From: an uncultured Sulfitobacter sp.
GTDB taxonomy: Bacteria > Pseudomonadota > Alphaproteobacteria > Rhodobacterales > Rhodobacteraceae
Length of the DNA stretch: 64,000 nucleotides
Direction: 5' to 3'
NCBI RefSeq assembly: GCF_947500075.1
Contig: NZ_CANMQS010000002.1
Location: 124,001-188,000 of the forward strand
This document shows, one piece after another, positions 1-8,312 of the stretch; the stretch's first letter is position 1; every line of letters begins with the position of its first letter. The translations under genes and the position numbers were made by a program. The notes below the pieces were generated by a model that saw nothing but the letters and a program-made list of their open reading frames with translations, was not told where the DNA came from and made no database searches.

Positions 1-150
1 GTTGGGGATGTCGTTGAAGAACAACTGCCCGTCCAGCCACACCGGCCCTTCGGTCCAGGTGAAGCCATCGGCGATTTGCTCCGGCGGGCGCGCGGTGTTG
101 ACGTATTCCTCAAACAGCGGATCGACGGTGACGTAATGTGGTGCGGTCAT
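1..150 (-). CDS. SMP-30/gluconolactonase/LRE family protein (5' part only)
   Basis: Only the first 50 codons lie in the window; the gene runs off the left edge. The N-terminus contains TEGPVW, which matches the start of the SMP-30/gluconolactonase beta-propeller, where this Glu is a metal ligand in characterised members. The family hydrolyses sugar lactones in the cytoplasm. Its ATG overlaps the stop codon of the upstream permease gene (ATGA), so it is the last visible gene of the sugar transport operon. A lactonase fits a transporter whose sugar is oxidised to an aldonolactone, but the sugar itself cannot be read from the sequence. Confidence 0.8.
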   Translation of the reverse strand, partial: MTAPHYVTVDPLFEEYVNTARPPEQIADGFTWTEGPVWLDGQLFFNDIPN

Positions 151-1091
151 GCGACGGCCCCTTTCCGAAGGGTTTGGAACAGCAACATGACAAGGATGAT
201 CACCCCGAAGATGATGTTGCGCCATGCGTCGTCAATTTGCATCACCGACAGGATAGAGGTCAGCAGCGTGATGAACAGTGCCCCGCCAATGGTGCCAAAA
301 AGCCCGCCGCGCCCGCCAAGGATCGACGTGCCGCCGATGACCACGGCGGCAATGGTGGGCAGCAGGAACGGATCGCCCATGCTTTGATACGCCTGATTGG
401 CATAACCGGCCAGCATCACGCCCCCAAGAGCCGAACACATGCCCGCAATGGCGAAGGCGGCAAACACCACCGAGGGCGTGGATACGCCTGACAGGAATGT
501 CGCCTTTTCATTGAACCCGATCGAGCGCAGGTAGCGCCCGAAGGGTGTGCGGGTCAGGAAAGCGGCCAGCCCGACAGAAATCGCGATCCAGATCAGGAAG
601 CTGATCGGCAGGCCCAGCAGGTCTCCGGAGGCCATGGCGTTCATCAGCGGGCTGGATTCACCCTTGGGGTTGAACCCGCCGGTGTTGAGCACGGCCAGCC
701 CCAGCAGCATCGAATTCACAGCCAGCGTCCAGACCATCGACGGGATGCGCAGGATGGCGACGCCGATGCCGTTGATCACTCCGATCAGCGCCCCGAAGGC
801 AAGCGCCGCAGGCACCGCCAGAAACGTGAGCGTCGGGTTGCCCGTGCCCACAAGGGAGGTCGACAGGATCGCTGATCCGGTCAGCACCCAGGGCACCGAC
901 AGGTCGATATGGCCCAGCAGGATGACAATGGTCGCACCCGTGGCCAGCAGGCCCAGAAAGGCGGCGATCTGAAGCTGTTGCGTAAGGTAATCGGCGCTGA
1001 GGATCTGCGGGAAGAACGCACTGCCTGCGAAGACCAGCAGGACCACGCCAAAATACGGCATCAGGCTGTCGATGGATATGGAACGCAGCAT
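147..1091 (-). CDS. Sugar ABC transporter permease (ribose/CUT2 type)
   Basis: A 314-residue very hydrophobic protein with about eight to ten membrane segments. It has the glycine-rich C-terminal stretch GGTSILGGRGGLFGTIGGA typical of BPD_transp_2 permeases such as RbsC, XylH and AraH. It forms the inner-membrane channel with the permease encoded immediately upstream and the ATPase before that. Its start codon overlaps the stop of the preceding permease by one base (ATGA), so the two are almost certainly translationally coupled. Two different permease genes imply a heterodimeric channel. Length is normal for the family and the substrate is not determinable. Confidence 0.92.
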   Translation of the reverse strand: MLRSISIDSLMPYFGVVLLVFAGSAFFPQILSADYLTQQLQIAAFLGLLATGATIVILLGHIDLSVPWVLTGSAILSTSLVGTGNPTLTFLAVPAALAFGALIGVINGIGVAILRIPSMVWTLAVNSMLLGLAVLNTGGFNPKGESSPLMNAMASGDLLGLPISFLIWIAISVGLAAFLTRTPFGRYLRSIGFNEKATFLSGVSTPSVVFAAFAIAGMCSALGGVMLAGYANQAYQSMGDPFLLPTIAAVVIGGTSILGGRGGLFGTIGGALFITLLTSILSVMQIDDAWRNIIFGVIILVMLLFQTLRKGAVA

Positions 1092-2053
1092 CAGGCGTAG
1101 ACCTCCAGCTTGTTGCGTGCGCGCAGCACGTCCGCGCCACCAATCGCAATGGCAGCGGCGAGGATCAGCCCTTCGAACAAGGGCTGCGCCAGCGATGGAA
1201 TGCCGGAAAAGAACATCAGCGACGCGATGGTCTTGAGGATAAACGCCCCCGCAAGCGCGCCGATGAGCGAGCCGACACCGCCGCGCAGCAACACGCCGCC
1301 AAGCACCACCGCCGCGATGGAGTTCAGGGTGAACCCCGCCGAGATTCCGGCGTCGCCCGTGGTGGTGACGAAGCTGTAGAACAGCCCCGCCAGCCCGCCG
1401 AACACCCCGGCAAGCGTGAATGCCGCCAGTCGAATGAAACGGGTGTTGATGCCTGACTGAAACGCCGCTTGTTCGGATGATCCCAGCGCATAGAGGCCAA
1501 GCCCCAGACCGGTGCGCCGGAACGGCAGCCAGAAGCCGAAGATCGCGACGGCTGTGATGACCAGCGCGGTCGGAATGCCCAGAACATCCAGCGTCATCGC
1601 ATCGGCCAGATCATAGTTCACCGCACCGCCCGGCGTGGGCCTGAGCAGCAGCGCAATGCCCACAAAAATGGATGCCGTCGCCAGTGTCACCACAATCGGC
1701 TGGATGCGCCCGTAGACGATGATCAGCCCGTTGAGCAAACCACAAAGCGCGCCTGCCGCCACAACCGCCACCATCCCGAAGGCCATGCCAACCGCCGACC
1801 CCTCCAGCACATAGGAGGCCACGCAATTGGTCAGCGCCATCACCGCGCCGACGGACAAGTCGATCCCCCGCACCACCACGGCAAAGAACTGCGCGCAGGC
1901 GGCAAGGCCAAGGATCAGGCACTGGTTGGCCCAGATCGTCATCACATAGGTTGAGGCCCCACGCGGGTGGGTGCCCAGATAGGCGCTCAGAAGCGCGACC
2001 AGCACCACACCGGCGATCACCTCCCGGCGGTTGGATCTCATGTAGTCAAGCAT
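1091..2053 (-). CDS. Sugar ABC transporter permease (ribose/CUT2 type)
   Basis: A 320-residue multi-span membrane protein of the BPD_transp_2 family, paralogous to the next gene. It carries the conserved GGVLLRGGVGSLIGALAGA stretch near its C-terminus and a DLSVGAVMALTN motif in the N-terminal half, which is the typical D-L-S-V-G motif of ribose-type permeases. I chose the ATG at 2053 (MLDYMRSN), which overlaps the end of the ATPase gene by eight bases. An ATG at 2041 is also possible, and an upstream in-frame ATG would extend further into the ATPase gene. It is part of the SBP-ATPase-permease-permease operon. Confidence 0.92.
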   Translation of the reverse strand: MLDYMRSNRREVIAGVVLVALLSAYLGTHPRGASTYVMTIWANQCLILGLAACAQFFAVVVRGIDLSVGAVMALTNCVASYVLEGSAVGMAFGMVAVVAAGALCGLLNGLIIVYGRIQPIVVTLATASIFVGIALLLRPTPGGAVNYDLADAMTLDVLGIPTALVITAVAIFGFWLPFRRTGLGLGLYALGSSEQAAFQSGINTRFIRLAAFTLAGVFGGLAGLFYSFVTTTGDAGISAGFTLNSIAAVVLGGVLLRGGVGSLIGALAGAFILKTIASLMFFSGIPSLAQPLFEGLILAAAIAIGGADVLRARNKLEVYA

Positions 2054-3563
2054 GGGCGGCCTGCGGTTCGGGCGATACATTCAGTGTCGCTGCGATGATG
2101 TTCTGGGGCGTCAGATCGTCCCCGCTGAGCGAGGCGACGACCGCTCCGTCAAAGAAGACATGGGTTTCGTCGCAAAGCTGGATCAATTCTTCGTAATCCG
2201 TGCTGAGCAACAGGATCGCGGTGCCCTGATCCGCCAGCTGGCGCAGGATTGCGTAGATCTGGGTTTTGGTTTTCACGTCAATGCCGCGCGTCGGGTCGGC
2301 CAGCAGCAGGCAGCGCGGTTTCAGCGCCAGCCATTTGGCGAGCACGACTTTCTGCTGATTGCCCCCAGACAGCGAAGACACCGGCAGTTCCAGCCCGCCG
2401 TGTTTCAGCGCCAACTGCTCCAGCGCGCCGGCGTAGAGCGCCGCGTCACCCGCATCCAGATCCGACCGGCCGAGGGCGGCCAGTTCAAGGTTTTCCTGAA
2501 TGCTCTGATCAAGGATCAGACCTTCGGTCTTGCGGTCCTCGGGGATGTAGGCCAGCGCGATGTCTTGATGTTTGGCCTGCTTTGGGCTGCCGATCCGGGT
2601 CGGCTGGCCCGCGATGGCCGTGGTGCCGTCTGCCTTGCGCAGCAGGCCGACAAGGCCCATCAGAAACGCCCCCTGTCCCTGTCCGTCCAGCCCGCCCAGA
2701 CCCACGATCTGGCCCCGGCGCACGGTCAGGGAGACGTCCTTGACCTGACCTTCCCAGGTGTAGTTGCGCACCTCCAGCACCGCTTCGGCGTCTTGCCGGG
2801 GTGGGGGCTTTTCGGGGAACAGTTCTTCGATCTTCTGGCCGACCATCATGTTGATGATCGCGGCATAGTCGTGATCGCCTTTCATGAAGGTCTCAACCCG
2901 CTGGCCGTTGCGGAAGACGGACACGCGGTCCGCCAGTGCTTCGATCTCATGGAACCGGTGGGAGATGAACAGGATCGCCGTGCCGCTGTCGCGTTCTTCC
3001 CGCACCAGATCGAAGACCTTCTCCACCACCGATGCGCTCAGCGCCGAGGTCGCCTCATCCAGGATCAGCAGCCGGGGCTTTTTCATGATGGCTTTGGCGA
3101 TTTCGACCTGCTGGCGCTGGGGCAGGGTCAAATCCGCCACCCGCGCGGCCATCTTGATCTGGGCGCCACCGATGCGGCCAAGCACGTCCTGCGCTTTGTC
3201 CAGACCTTGCCCGCGCAGCCATCCGATTCCGGCAGCCGGCGCGCCCAGCAACAGGTTTTCACGCACCGTCAGGTCAGGGACAAGCGAGAGTTCCTGAAAC
3301 ATGCAGACCAGCCCATGGCGCAAGGCGGCTTGCGGGGCGTTGAGAAACACATCGCTGCCATCCACACGCAGCTGGCCATGGGTGGGTTGCAGCACGCCTG
3401 CGATCAGCTTCATCAGCGTGGACTTGCCTGCGCCGTTTTCACCCAGCACCGCATGCACTTCGCCTGCGTTGCAGATGAAATCGACGCCATCAAGGGCCTT
3501 GGTTGCCCCGAAGTGCATGGAGATGTCGCGCATCTCCAGCAGAGGCGTGCTGCTGTTTGACAT
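2046..3563 (-). CDS. Sugar ABC transporter ATP-binding protein (RbsA/XylG type)
   Basis: A protein of about 505 residues with two fused nucleotide-binding domains, as in RbsA, MglA and XylG. The first domain has a perfect Walker A (GENGAGKST) near residue 40. The second has the degenerate Walker A GLDGQGQGA but an intact ABC signature (LSGGNQQK), the usual asymmetry in this family. It drives sugar uptake from the cytoplasmic face of the membrane. The ATG at 3563 (MSNSSTP) is chosen over one nine bases upstream. A 12 bp perfect stem-loop separates it from the upstream binding-protein gene and may lower its expression relative to that gene. Confidence 0.94.
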   Translation of the reverse strand: MSNSSTPLLEMRDISMHFGATKALDGVDFICNAGEVHAVLGENGAGKSTLMKLIAGVLQPTHGQLRVDGSDVFLNAPQAALRHGLVCMFQELSLVPDLTVRENLLLGAPAAGIGWLRGQGLDKAQDVLGRIGGAQIKMAARVADLTLPQRQQVEIAKAIMKKPRLLILDEATSALSASVVEKVFDLVREERDSGTAILFISHRFHEIEALADRVSVFRNGQRVETFMKGDHDYAAIINMMVGQKIEELFPEKPPPRQDAEAVLEVRNYTWEGQVKDVSLTVRRGQIVGLGGLDGQGQGAFLMGLVGLLRKADGTTAIAGQPTRIGSPKQAKHQDIALAYIPEDRKTEGLILDQSIQENLELAALGRSDLDAGDAALYAGALEQLALKHGGLELPVSSLSGGNQQKVVLAKWLALKPRCLLLADPTRGIDVKTKTQIYAILRQLADQGTAILLLSTDYEELIQLCDETHVFFDGAVVASLSGDDLTPQNIIAATLNVSPEPQAAHA

Positions 3564-3582
3564 GACGGTCACTCAAGCTGAC

Positions 3583-3614
3583 GCAGCGGCGCGTGTCTTG
3601 TGACGCGCCGCTGC
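3583..3614 (-). other. Intercistronic stem-loop between SBP and ATPase genes
   Basis: A perfect 12 bp inverted repeat (3583-3594 with 3603-3614) with an 8-base loop sits between the stop of the binding-protein gene and the start of the ATPase gene. On the transcribed strand no T-run follows, so it is not an ordinary intrinsic terminator. Such hairpins in transporter operons are known to protect the upstream binding-protein mRNA from 3' decay, giving an excess of binding protein. That role is inferred here. Confidence 0.7.
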
Positions 3615-3625
3615 TGGGGGAGGTC

Positions 3626-4705
3626 CTAGGTGTTGTCGGGCGACTGGCCCAACAGCTCTTCCGGGGTGAAGGGCGCAAAACACTCTTCATAGCCGGTGCC
3701 GGTGTTGAAGGACTTCGGCAGGTCGGGGAAGTAGTTTACCCCCGCTTCAAGCGCATCGGATGTCACCTGCGGAATGGGCAGAAAGATCGTCTGCGGCAGT
3801 TCATGACCTTCCAGCAGTGCCACGGCCGCTTCCAGCGCAACCGCTGACATGGCAGGGGCCTGGCTGGCGGAGACGCCCGGAATGCCCAGATCGCTCATCA
3901 GCATGCGCACGCCGTTTTCACCGTCCACGCCCATGGGCACAATTGGATGGCCCGCAGATTGCATCGCGTTGATCGACCCGGCAGAGCCGTGCTGCGAGAC
4001 AACCGCGTCAAACTCACCATGGGTGGCCAGCGCATCGGCGACCACTTTCTGGCTGGTGCCGGTGTCCCAGTTGCCCACAACTTCCACGATCTCAAGGCCG
4101 TCGACCTTTTCCAGAACGCTCATCATGCCCAGACGGCGGTCGCGGTCTGTGGCATTGCCGGGCAGGCCGTTGACCATCAGGATCTTGTCGGCTTCGCCGC
4201 CGAGGATCTCCATCACGGTCTTTGCCTTCAGCGTGCCAAGGGCGAGCTGGCTTTCGTTGACCTGTACCACCTTGTCGGTGTCCAACACGTTGTCAAAGGG
4301 CACAAGGATCGTGCCTGCGCGTTCGGCGCGGCGGATGACCGGCTCAAAGGCGGTGGGGTTCACGGCGATGAAGGTGATCGCGTCATAGCCTGCGGCAATG
4401 AAGTTATCGATCGCGGCGATCTGTGCGGCACTGTCATTGCCGACGGAGACGACGGTGAATTCACCGATCTTGCCCGCGTTTTCAGGCCGCGCGGCCCAGG
4501 CTTTGGCGGACTGGATCGCCTGAATGCGCCAGTCGTTGCCTGCAAAGCCGTTCACGAAGGCCAGCTTGTAGGGGCCTTCCTTGGCGTCATAGGAAATGGT
4601 CGATGTATCCGGTGCCGGTGCAAAGCACTCCGGACGATGTGTTTCAGCGAATGCAACCCCCGCGGATGCCACAGCAAGCGCTGAGCTCAAAAGCAGTTTT
4701 TTCAT
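3626..4705 (-). CDS. Sugar ABC transporter periplasmic substrate-binding protein
   Basis: A 359-residue protein that starts with a clear Sec signal peptide (MKKLLLSSALAVASAGVAFA, then ET), followed by a type I periplasmic binding fold of the ribose-binding (Peripla_BP_4) family. Stretches such as AIDNFIAAGYDAITFIAVNP and PIVPMGVDGENG match hinge and ligand-pocket regions of that family. The ATG at 4705 is preceded by a strong GGGAGGA Shine-Dalgarno; a longer ORF upstream would run into the promoter region. It is the first gene of the operon, directly downstream of the two LacI-type operators. It captures the sugar in the periplasm and delivers it to the permease pair. Confidence 0.93.
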   Translation of the reverse strand: MKKLLLSSALAVASAGVAFAETHRPECFAPAPDTSTISYDAKEGPYKLAFVNGFAGNDWRIQAIQSAKAWAARPENAGKIGEFTVVSVGNDSAAQIAAIDNFIAAGYDAITFIAVNPTAFEPVIRRAERAGTILVPFDNVLDTDKVVQVNESQLALGTLKAKTVMEILGGEADKILMVNGLPGNATDRDRRLGMMSVLEKVDGLEIVEVVGNWDTGTSQKVVADALATHGEFDAVVSQHGSAGSINAMQSAGHPIVPMGVDGENGVRMLMSDLGIPGVSASQAPAMSAVALEAAVALLEGHELPQTIFLPIPQVTSDALEAGVNYFPDLPKSFNTGTGYEECFAPFTPEELLGQSPDNT

Positions 4706-4760
4706 GTGTCCTCCCAGGCAGTGTGACCTGCCGATTTTCTTCAATCTGTCAAAATGCGCC

Positions 4761-4816
4761 ACGCATGTTTACGTAAACACATTGCCAAAGGTGTACGTGT
4801 TTACGTAAACATGCGT
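4761..4816. promoter_or_regulatory. Double palindromic operator between sugar ABC operon and lacI-type gene
   Basis: Two identical 14 bp perfect palindromes, TGTTTACGTAAACA, occur at 4766-4779 and 4798-4811, 32 bp (about three helical turns) centre to centre. The flanks match too: 4761-4780 and 4797-4816 are exact 20 bp inverted copies of each other. A possible minus-strand promoter for the binding-protein gene is TTGACG (4814-4819) and TACACC (4790-4795) with an 18 bp spacer, so one palindrome lies in the spacer and the other near the start of transcription. The central CG step and perfect dyad are typical of LacI-family operators. The adjacent divergent LacI-type gene is the obvious binder and would also regulate itself. 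Confidence 0.88.
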
Positions 4817-4844
4817 CAAGCAAAGAGTTGAAAGATGCGCCCAA

Positions 4845-5867
4845 ATGGTCAAACGCCGGTCGCCCCATTCTGACAAGACGCAGCCCACGATGCACGATGT
4901 TGCGCGGGTTGCAGGCGTCAGCCAGATGACGGTGTCGCGCGTGATGCGCGGCACCGGCTACATCTCAAAAGATGTGCGAAATGAGGTTGTTAAGGCCGCG
5001 CGAGAGATCGGCTATGTGCACAACAGACTGGCGGGCGGGAACGCCACATATGACAATCCGATTGTCGGTGTCGTTGTGCCCACCATGCAGAACCGGGTGT
5101 TCACGGAAGTGCTGGCCGGCATCAACACAACGCTGGACGAAAGCGGGCTGCGGCCGGTCTTCGGTGTTTCGGAATATTCATTGGAGACCGAGGAGGATCT
5201 GGTGTTCGACCTGTTGTCCTGGCGCCCGCGCGGTCTGATTCTGTCCGGGCTGGAGCACACCGCATCCCTGCGCAAGATCGTCGCCCAGACCGGCGTGCGC
5301 GTGGCCGAGATCATGGACACCGATGGCGATCCGATCTCCACCTGTTTTGGGTTTTCCCATGTTCAGGCGGGGGAGGACATGGCCAGGCATCTGATCGAAC
5401 GCGGCTACCGGACCTTTGCCTATGTGGGCAGTCAGGGCGGGCTGGATCTGCGGGCAACCAAGCGGTTCGAGGCTTTTGCGCGGATCATCCGGGAAGCGGG
5501 GGCGCAGATCGTGGCGATGGAAACCTCTGAGGTCGCTTCGTCGATGGAAGTGGGGCGGAGCATTACCCACAAGCTGATGCAGCACCCGACACCGCCGCGC
5601 GCGATCTATTACGCCAACGACGATCTGGCGGCGGGCGGGCTGATGCACTGCCTTGCCGAAGGCATCGCAACGCCGGATCAACTGGCGCTGGCGGGGTTCA
5701 ATGGCCTTGGCTTTCTGTCGGCCCTGCCAAAGCTGATCACCACAACCGTGACGCCCCGGTTTGACATCGGCACGGCGGCGGCGGCGTGGTTGATGCAGGC
5801 TGAGGAAGGCGCGGAGACACGCAAGGTTGCCTTGCAGGCCAAACTGCGGATCGGGCAAACCACCTGA
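4845..5867 (+). CDS. LacI-family transcriptional regulator
   Basis: A 340-residue regulator with an N-terminal LacI helix-turn-helix (TMHDVARVAGVSQMTVSRVM, about residues 15-34), a hinge-helix region ending near RLAG, and a C-terminal periplasmic-binding-like sensor domain. The domain order and length are normal. It is transcribed away from the sugar ABC operon, and the two perfect operators lie in the shared promoter region, so it most likely represses the transporter until sugar binds. The effector cannot be inferred. The ATG at 4845 has only a weak purine-rich ribosome site. GntR-type LacI regulators of Roseobacter sugar operons commonly show this arrangement. Confidence 0.93.
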   Translation: MVKRRSPHSDKTQPTMHDVARVAGVSQMTVSRVMRGTGYISKDVRNEVVKAAREIGYVHNRLAGGNATYDNPIVGVVVPTMQNRVFTEVLAGINTTLDESGLRPVFGVSEYSLETEEDLVFDLLSWRPRGLILSGLEHTASLRKIVAQTGVRVAEIMDTDGDPISTCFGFSHVQAGEDMARHLIERGYRTFAYVGSQGGLDLRATKRFEAFARIIREAGAQIVAMETSEVASSMEVGRSITHKLMQHPTPPRAIYYANDDLAAGGLMHCLAEGIATPDQLALAGFNGLGFLSALPKLITTTVTPRFDIGTAAAAWLMQAEEGAETRKVALQAKLRIGQTT

Positions 5868-5921
5868 GCCACCAGCCGGGGTGTGCCTGTCGCTGCCATA
5901 CCCTGCGCTGCCGCGAACATT

Positions 5922-6229
5922 CTAGGCTCAGGACCCATTAATTCTACATCGCCAGCGACAATTTCACGAGATTTCAGTGGTTTGGGATGCGCCGCCAATT
6001 CCCTCTCGCGCATCGCTTTGCGATACGCTGTCGGTCAGTGGTGGTTCTATTTGCAAGCGGCCCGAGACGCTGAAATGAAGTGAAATCGTCGCCCTGCGGG
6101 TTCGCCGGATTTTCCCTCTGCCTGCGTCACATCTGCTTGAAATAGAACCACTATTCTTGCGCAGACGTTCCTTGTCAGCGAAAAAATCTGGCGAACTGAC
6201 GATGTAGAATTAATGGGTCCTGAGCCTAG
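5922..6229. mobile_element. MITE-like element with 30 bp perfect terminal inverted repeats
   Basis: The 434 bp gap between the lacI-type gene and soxB holds a 308 bp element. Its ends (5922-5951 and 6200-6229) are perfect 30 bp inverted repeats. Each end reads CTAG next to GGCTCAGGACCC, consistent with insertion at, and duplication of, a TA dinucleotide. A second inverted pair lies inside (around 6038-6058 and 6134-6151, built on GGTTCTATTT). There is no transposase-sized ORF. It therefore looks like a non-autonomous element mobilised in trans, perhaps by an IS5- or IS630-type transposase that uses TA targets. The remaining flanks of the gap (5868-5921, 6230-6301) show nothing else recognisable. 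Confidence 0.75.
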
Positions 6230-6301
6230 CCGGTGGCAGATCAAACATTGATACTGACCCGACGGGCTGGCTAAGGTCGGCCAAACGAGAGGGGACATAT
6301 C

Positions 6302-7555
6302 ATGCGGTTTTCCGGCCTGCGCATTCTGCGGGAGGGGCTGTCCGGCAACAAGGGCTGGACCGGTCACTGGCGCGACCCAGAACCAAAGGCCGAATATGAC
6401 GCGATCATCATTGGTGGCGGCGGGCATGGGTTGTCGACGGCGTATTATCTGGCCAGGAACCATGGCATGCGCAACATCGCGGTGCTGGAGAAGGGCTATC
6501 TGGGCGGGGGCAACATCGGGCGCAACACGACGATTGTGCGGGCCAATTACTTCCTTGAAGGCAACTCGCAGTTCTATTCCCATTCGCTCAAGCTGTGGGA
6601 AGGGCTGGAGGAAGAGCTGAACTACAACGTAATGATGTCGCAGCGCGGCGTGCTGATGCTGTGCCATTCCGATGGCCAGCGCGACGCCTTTGCGCGGCGC
6701 GGCAATGCGATGCTGGCGCAGGGGGATGATGCGGAGCTGTTGGACACCGAAGGGGTGCGGCGGTTGCTGCCCTATCTGGATTTCGAGAACACGCGGTTTC
6801 CGATCTACGGTGGGTTGCTGCACGGGCGCGGCGGATCCGCGCGGCACGATGCGGTGGCCTGGGGCTATGCGCGCGGGGCGGACCAGCTGGGCGTGGATCT
6901 GATCCAGCAGTGTGAAGTCACGGGGATCGACATCGAGAACGGGCGCGTGACGGGCGTGCAGACCACGCGCGGGGCGATCCGGGCCAAGAAAGTGGGCATT
7001 GTCGTCGCTGGTCGCTCCTCCCAGGTGGCGGCGATGGCGGGGATGCGGTTGCCGATTGAAAGCCACGTGTTGCAGGCCTTTGTGACCGAGGGGCTGAAGC
7101 CTGTGATCGACCATGTGGTCAGTTTTGGCATGGGGCATTTCTATATCAGCCAGTCGGACAAGGGCGGGCTGGTCTTTGGCGGTGATCTGGATTTCTACGC
7201 CTCCTACGCGCAGCGCGGCAATCTGCCGATGAAGGAACACGTGATGGAGGCGGGCATGACGCTGATGCCGATGATCGGCAAGGCGCGGGTGCTGCGATCC
7301 TGGGGCGGGATCATGGACATGACGCCTGACGGCTCTCCGATCATTGACCGCACGGAGACGGAGGGTTTGTTCCTCAACTGCGGCTGGTGTTACGGCGGGT
7401 TCAAGGCGGTGCCGGGGTCGGGCTATGCGTTCTCGCATCTGATGGCCACGGGCACGCCGCATGACACGGCGGCCGCCTTCCGGCTGGACCGCTTCCGCAC
7501 CGGGCGCGGCCTGATGGACGAGGAGGGCACCGGTGCGCAGCATAATCTGCATTAG
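6302..7555 (+). CDS. soxB: Sarcosine oxidase, beta subunit
   Basis: A 417-residue FAD-dependent amine oxidase. The dinucleotide-binding motif IIIGGGGHG lies at residues 36-43. The stretch LLHGRGGSARHDAVAWGYA (about 172-190) corresponds to the region holding the histidine that covalently binds FMN in characterised heterotetrameric sarcosine oxidases; I could not verify which histidine (174 or 182) is the ligand. With SoxA, SoxD and SoxG it oxidatively demethylates sarcosine to glycine, passing the methyl group to tetrahydrofolate and producing hydrogen peroxide. It is the first gene of the operon, and its 3' end overlaps the next gene by 23 bases. Full length. Confidence 0.96.
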   Translation: MRFSGLRILREGLSGNKGWTGHWRDPEPKAEYDAIIIGGGGHGLSTAYYLARNHGMRNIAVLEKGYLGGGNIGRNTTIVRANYFLEGNSQFYSHSLKLWEGLEEELNYNVMMSQRGVLMLCHSDGQRDAFARRGNAMLAQGDDAELLDTEGVRRLLPYLDFENTRFPIYGGLLHGRGGSARHDAVAWGYARGADQLGVDLIQQCEVTGIDIENGRVTGVQTTRGAIRAKKVGIVVAGRSSQVAAMAGMRLPIESHVLQAFVTEGLKPVIDHVVSFGMGHFYISQSDKGGLVFGGDLDFYASYAQRGNLPMKEHVMEAGMTLMPMIGKARVLRSWGGIMDMTPDGSPIIDRTETEGLFLNCGWCYGGFKAVPGSGYAFSHLMATGTPHDTAAAFRLDRFRTGRGLMDEEGTGAQHNLH

Positions 7556-8027
7556 CGTGCTGGCACTGGCCACACAGGCAGCAGCGCAGACCGCCCCCGA
7601 GGGGTGTTTCGCGCGCACCTATAGTGAGGCGCATCTGGCCAGGCATCCTGCGCAAGTGGTGCGCGAAATCTCTGTGGCGTTTGGCGATTTCAGCGGCGAC
7701 AGCGTGCCATGGGCGGATGTGATCGTGGTCACCGCAGATCAGGGGCATGCGGCGGCAAGCGGGCAGGGCGGCGGCACCTACGGGCAGATCGCGCGCTGCA
7801 CGTTGCGCGATACCGGGCGCTGGGCCTGTTCGGCGGAATGTGATGGCGGCACCTTGGAGATCATGGGGCTGGATCAGGACGGGCTGTTGCTGCGCACAGC
7901 GTATTTCCTGACCGGCACAGGCGATGACTGCGGCGGCGAGGTGGATCTGGCCGAAGTGCCGGATCAGCGGGTCAGCTACAAGTTGCAACGGCTGCCCGAC
8001 AGCGCCTGTGCGGGACGGTGGGAATGA
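7533..8027 (+). CDS. Secreted protein of unknown function inside the sox operon
   Basis: A 164-residue protein with a short signal peptide (cleavage probably after TQAAA or AAAQ), then a soluble domain rich in cysteines (about seven in the mature part, including CTLRD, CSAECDGG and DDCGG). I do not recognise a family. It starts inside the end of soxB (23-base overlap) and is followed 18 bases later by soxD, so it is expressed with the sarcosine oxidase genes. The cysteines suggest disulfides in the periplasm. That is odd because sarcosine oxidase is cytoplasmic. The ORF is intact, has a plausible signal sequence and codon use like its neighbours, so I regard it as real. Confidence 0.75.
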   Translation: MRSIICISVLALATQAAAQTAPEGCFARTYSEAHLARHPAQVVREISVAFGDFSGDSVPWADVIVVTADQGHAAASGQGGGTYGQIARCTLRDTGRWACSAECDGGTLEIMGLDQDGLLLRTAYFLTGTGDDCGGEVDLAEVPDQRVSYKLQRLPDSACAGRWE

Positions 8028-8045
8028 GAGCGGGAGAAGGGTCAC

Positions 8046-8312
8046 ATGAGGATTGAATGTCCGCTCTGCGGTGCACGGGACCGGCGGGAGTTCTACTATC
8101 AGGGGGCCGCATTGACCCGGCCCGCGCCCGACGCAGGCGAGGCCGCGTGGGATGACTACATGCACCTGCGCGACAACCCGGCAGGGGAGACCCGTGACCT
8201 GTGGCAGCACGAAGGCGGCTGCGGCGCGTGGCTGGTGGTCACACGGGACACGGTCAGCCACGTGATCACGGATGTTGTGCTGGCGGCAGATGCCAAGGGG
8301 GCAGGCGCATGA
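8046..8312 (+). CDS. soxD: Sarcosine oxidase, delta subunit
   Basis: An 88-residue subunit with the zinc-site pattern of SoxD: CPLCGARDRREF near the N-terminus (Cys5, Cys8) and LWQHEGGCGAWL further on (His and Cys). SoxD is a small zinc-binding structural subunit of the heterotetrameric enzyme. The spacing between the CxxC and HxxxC halves and the overall length are typical. Its stop codon overlaps the start of soxA (ATGA), indicating translational coupling and a fixed stoichiometry. A good GGGAGAAGGG ribosome site precedes the ATG. Confidence 0.95.
   Translation: MRIECPLCGARDRREFYYQGAALTRPAPDAGEAAWDDYMHLRDNPAGETRDLWQHEGGCGAWLVVTRDTVSHVITDVVLAADAKGAGA

Noticed and set aside
5868-6301. Degenerate transposase gene in the MITE
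   Set aside because: Short ORFs inside it have no recognisable transposase motif and the element is too small; it is treated as non-autonomous.
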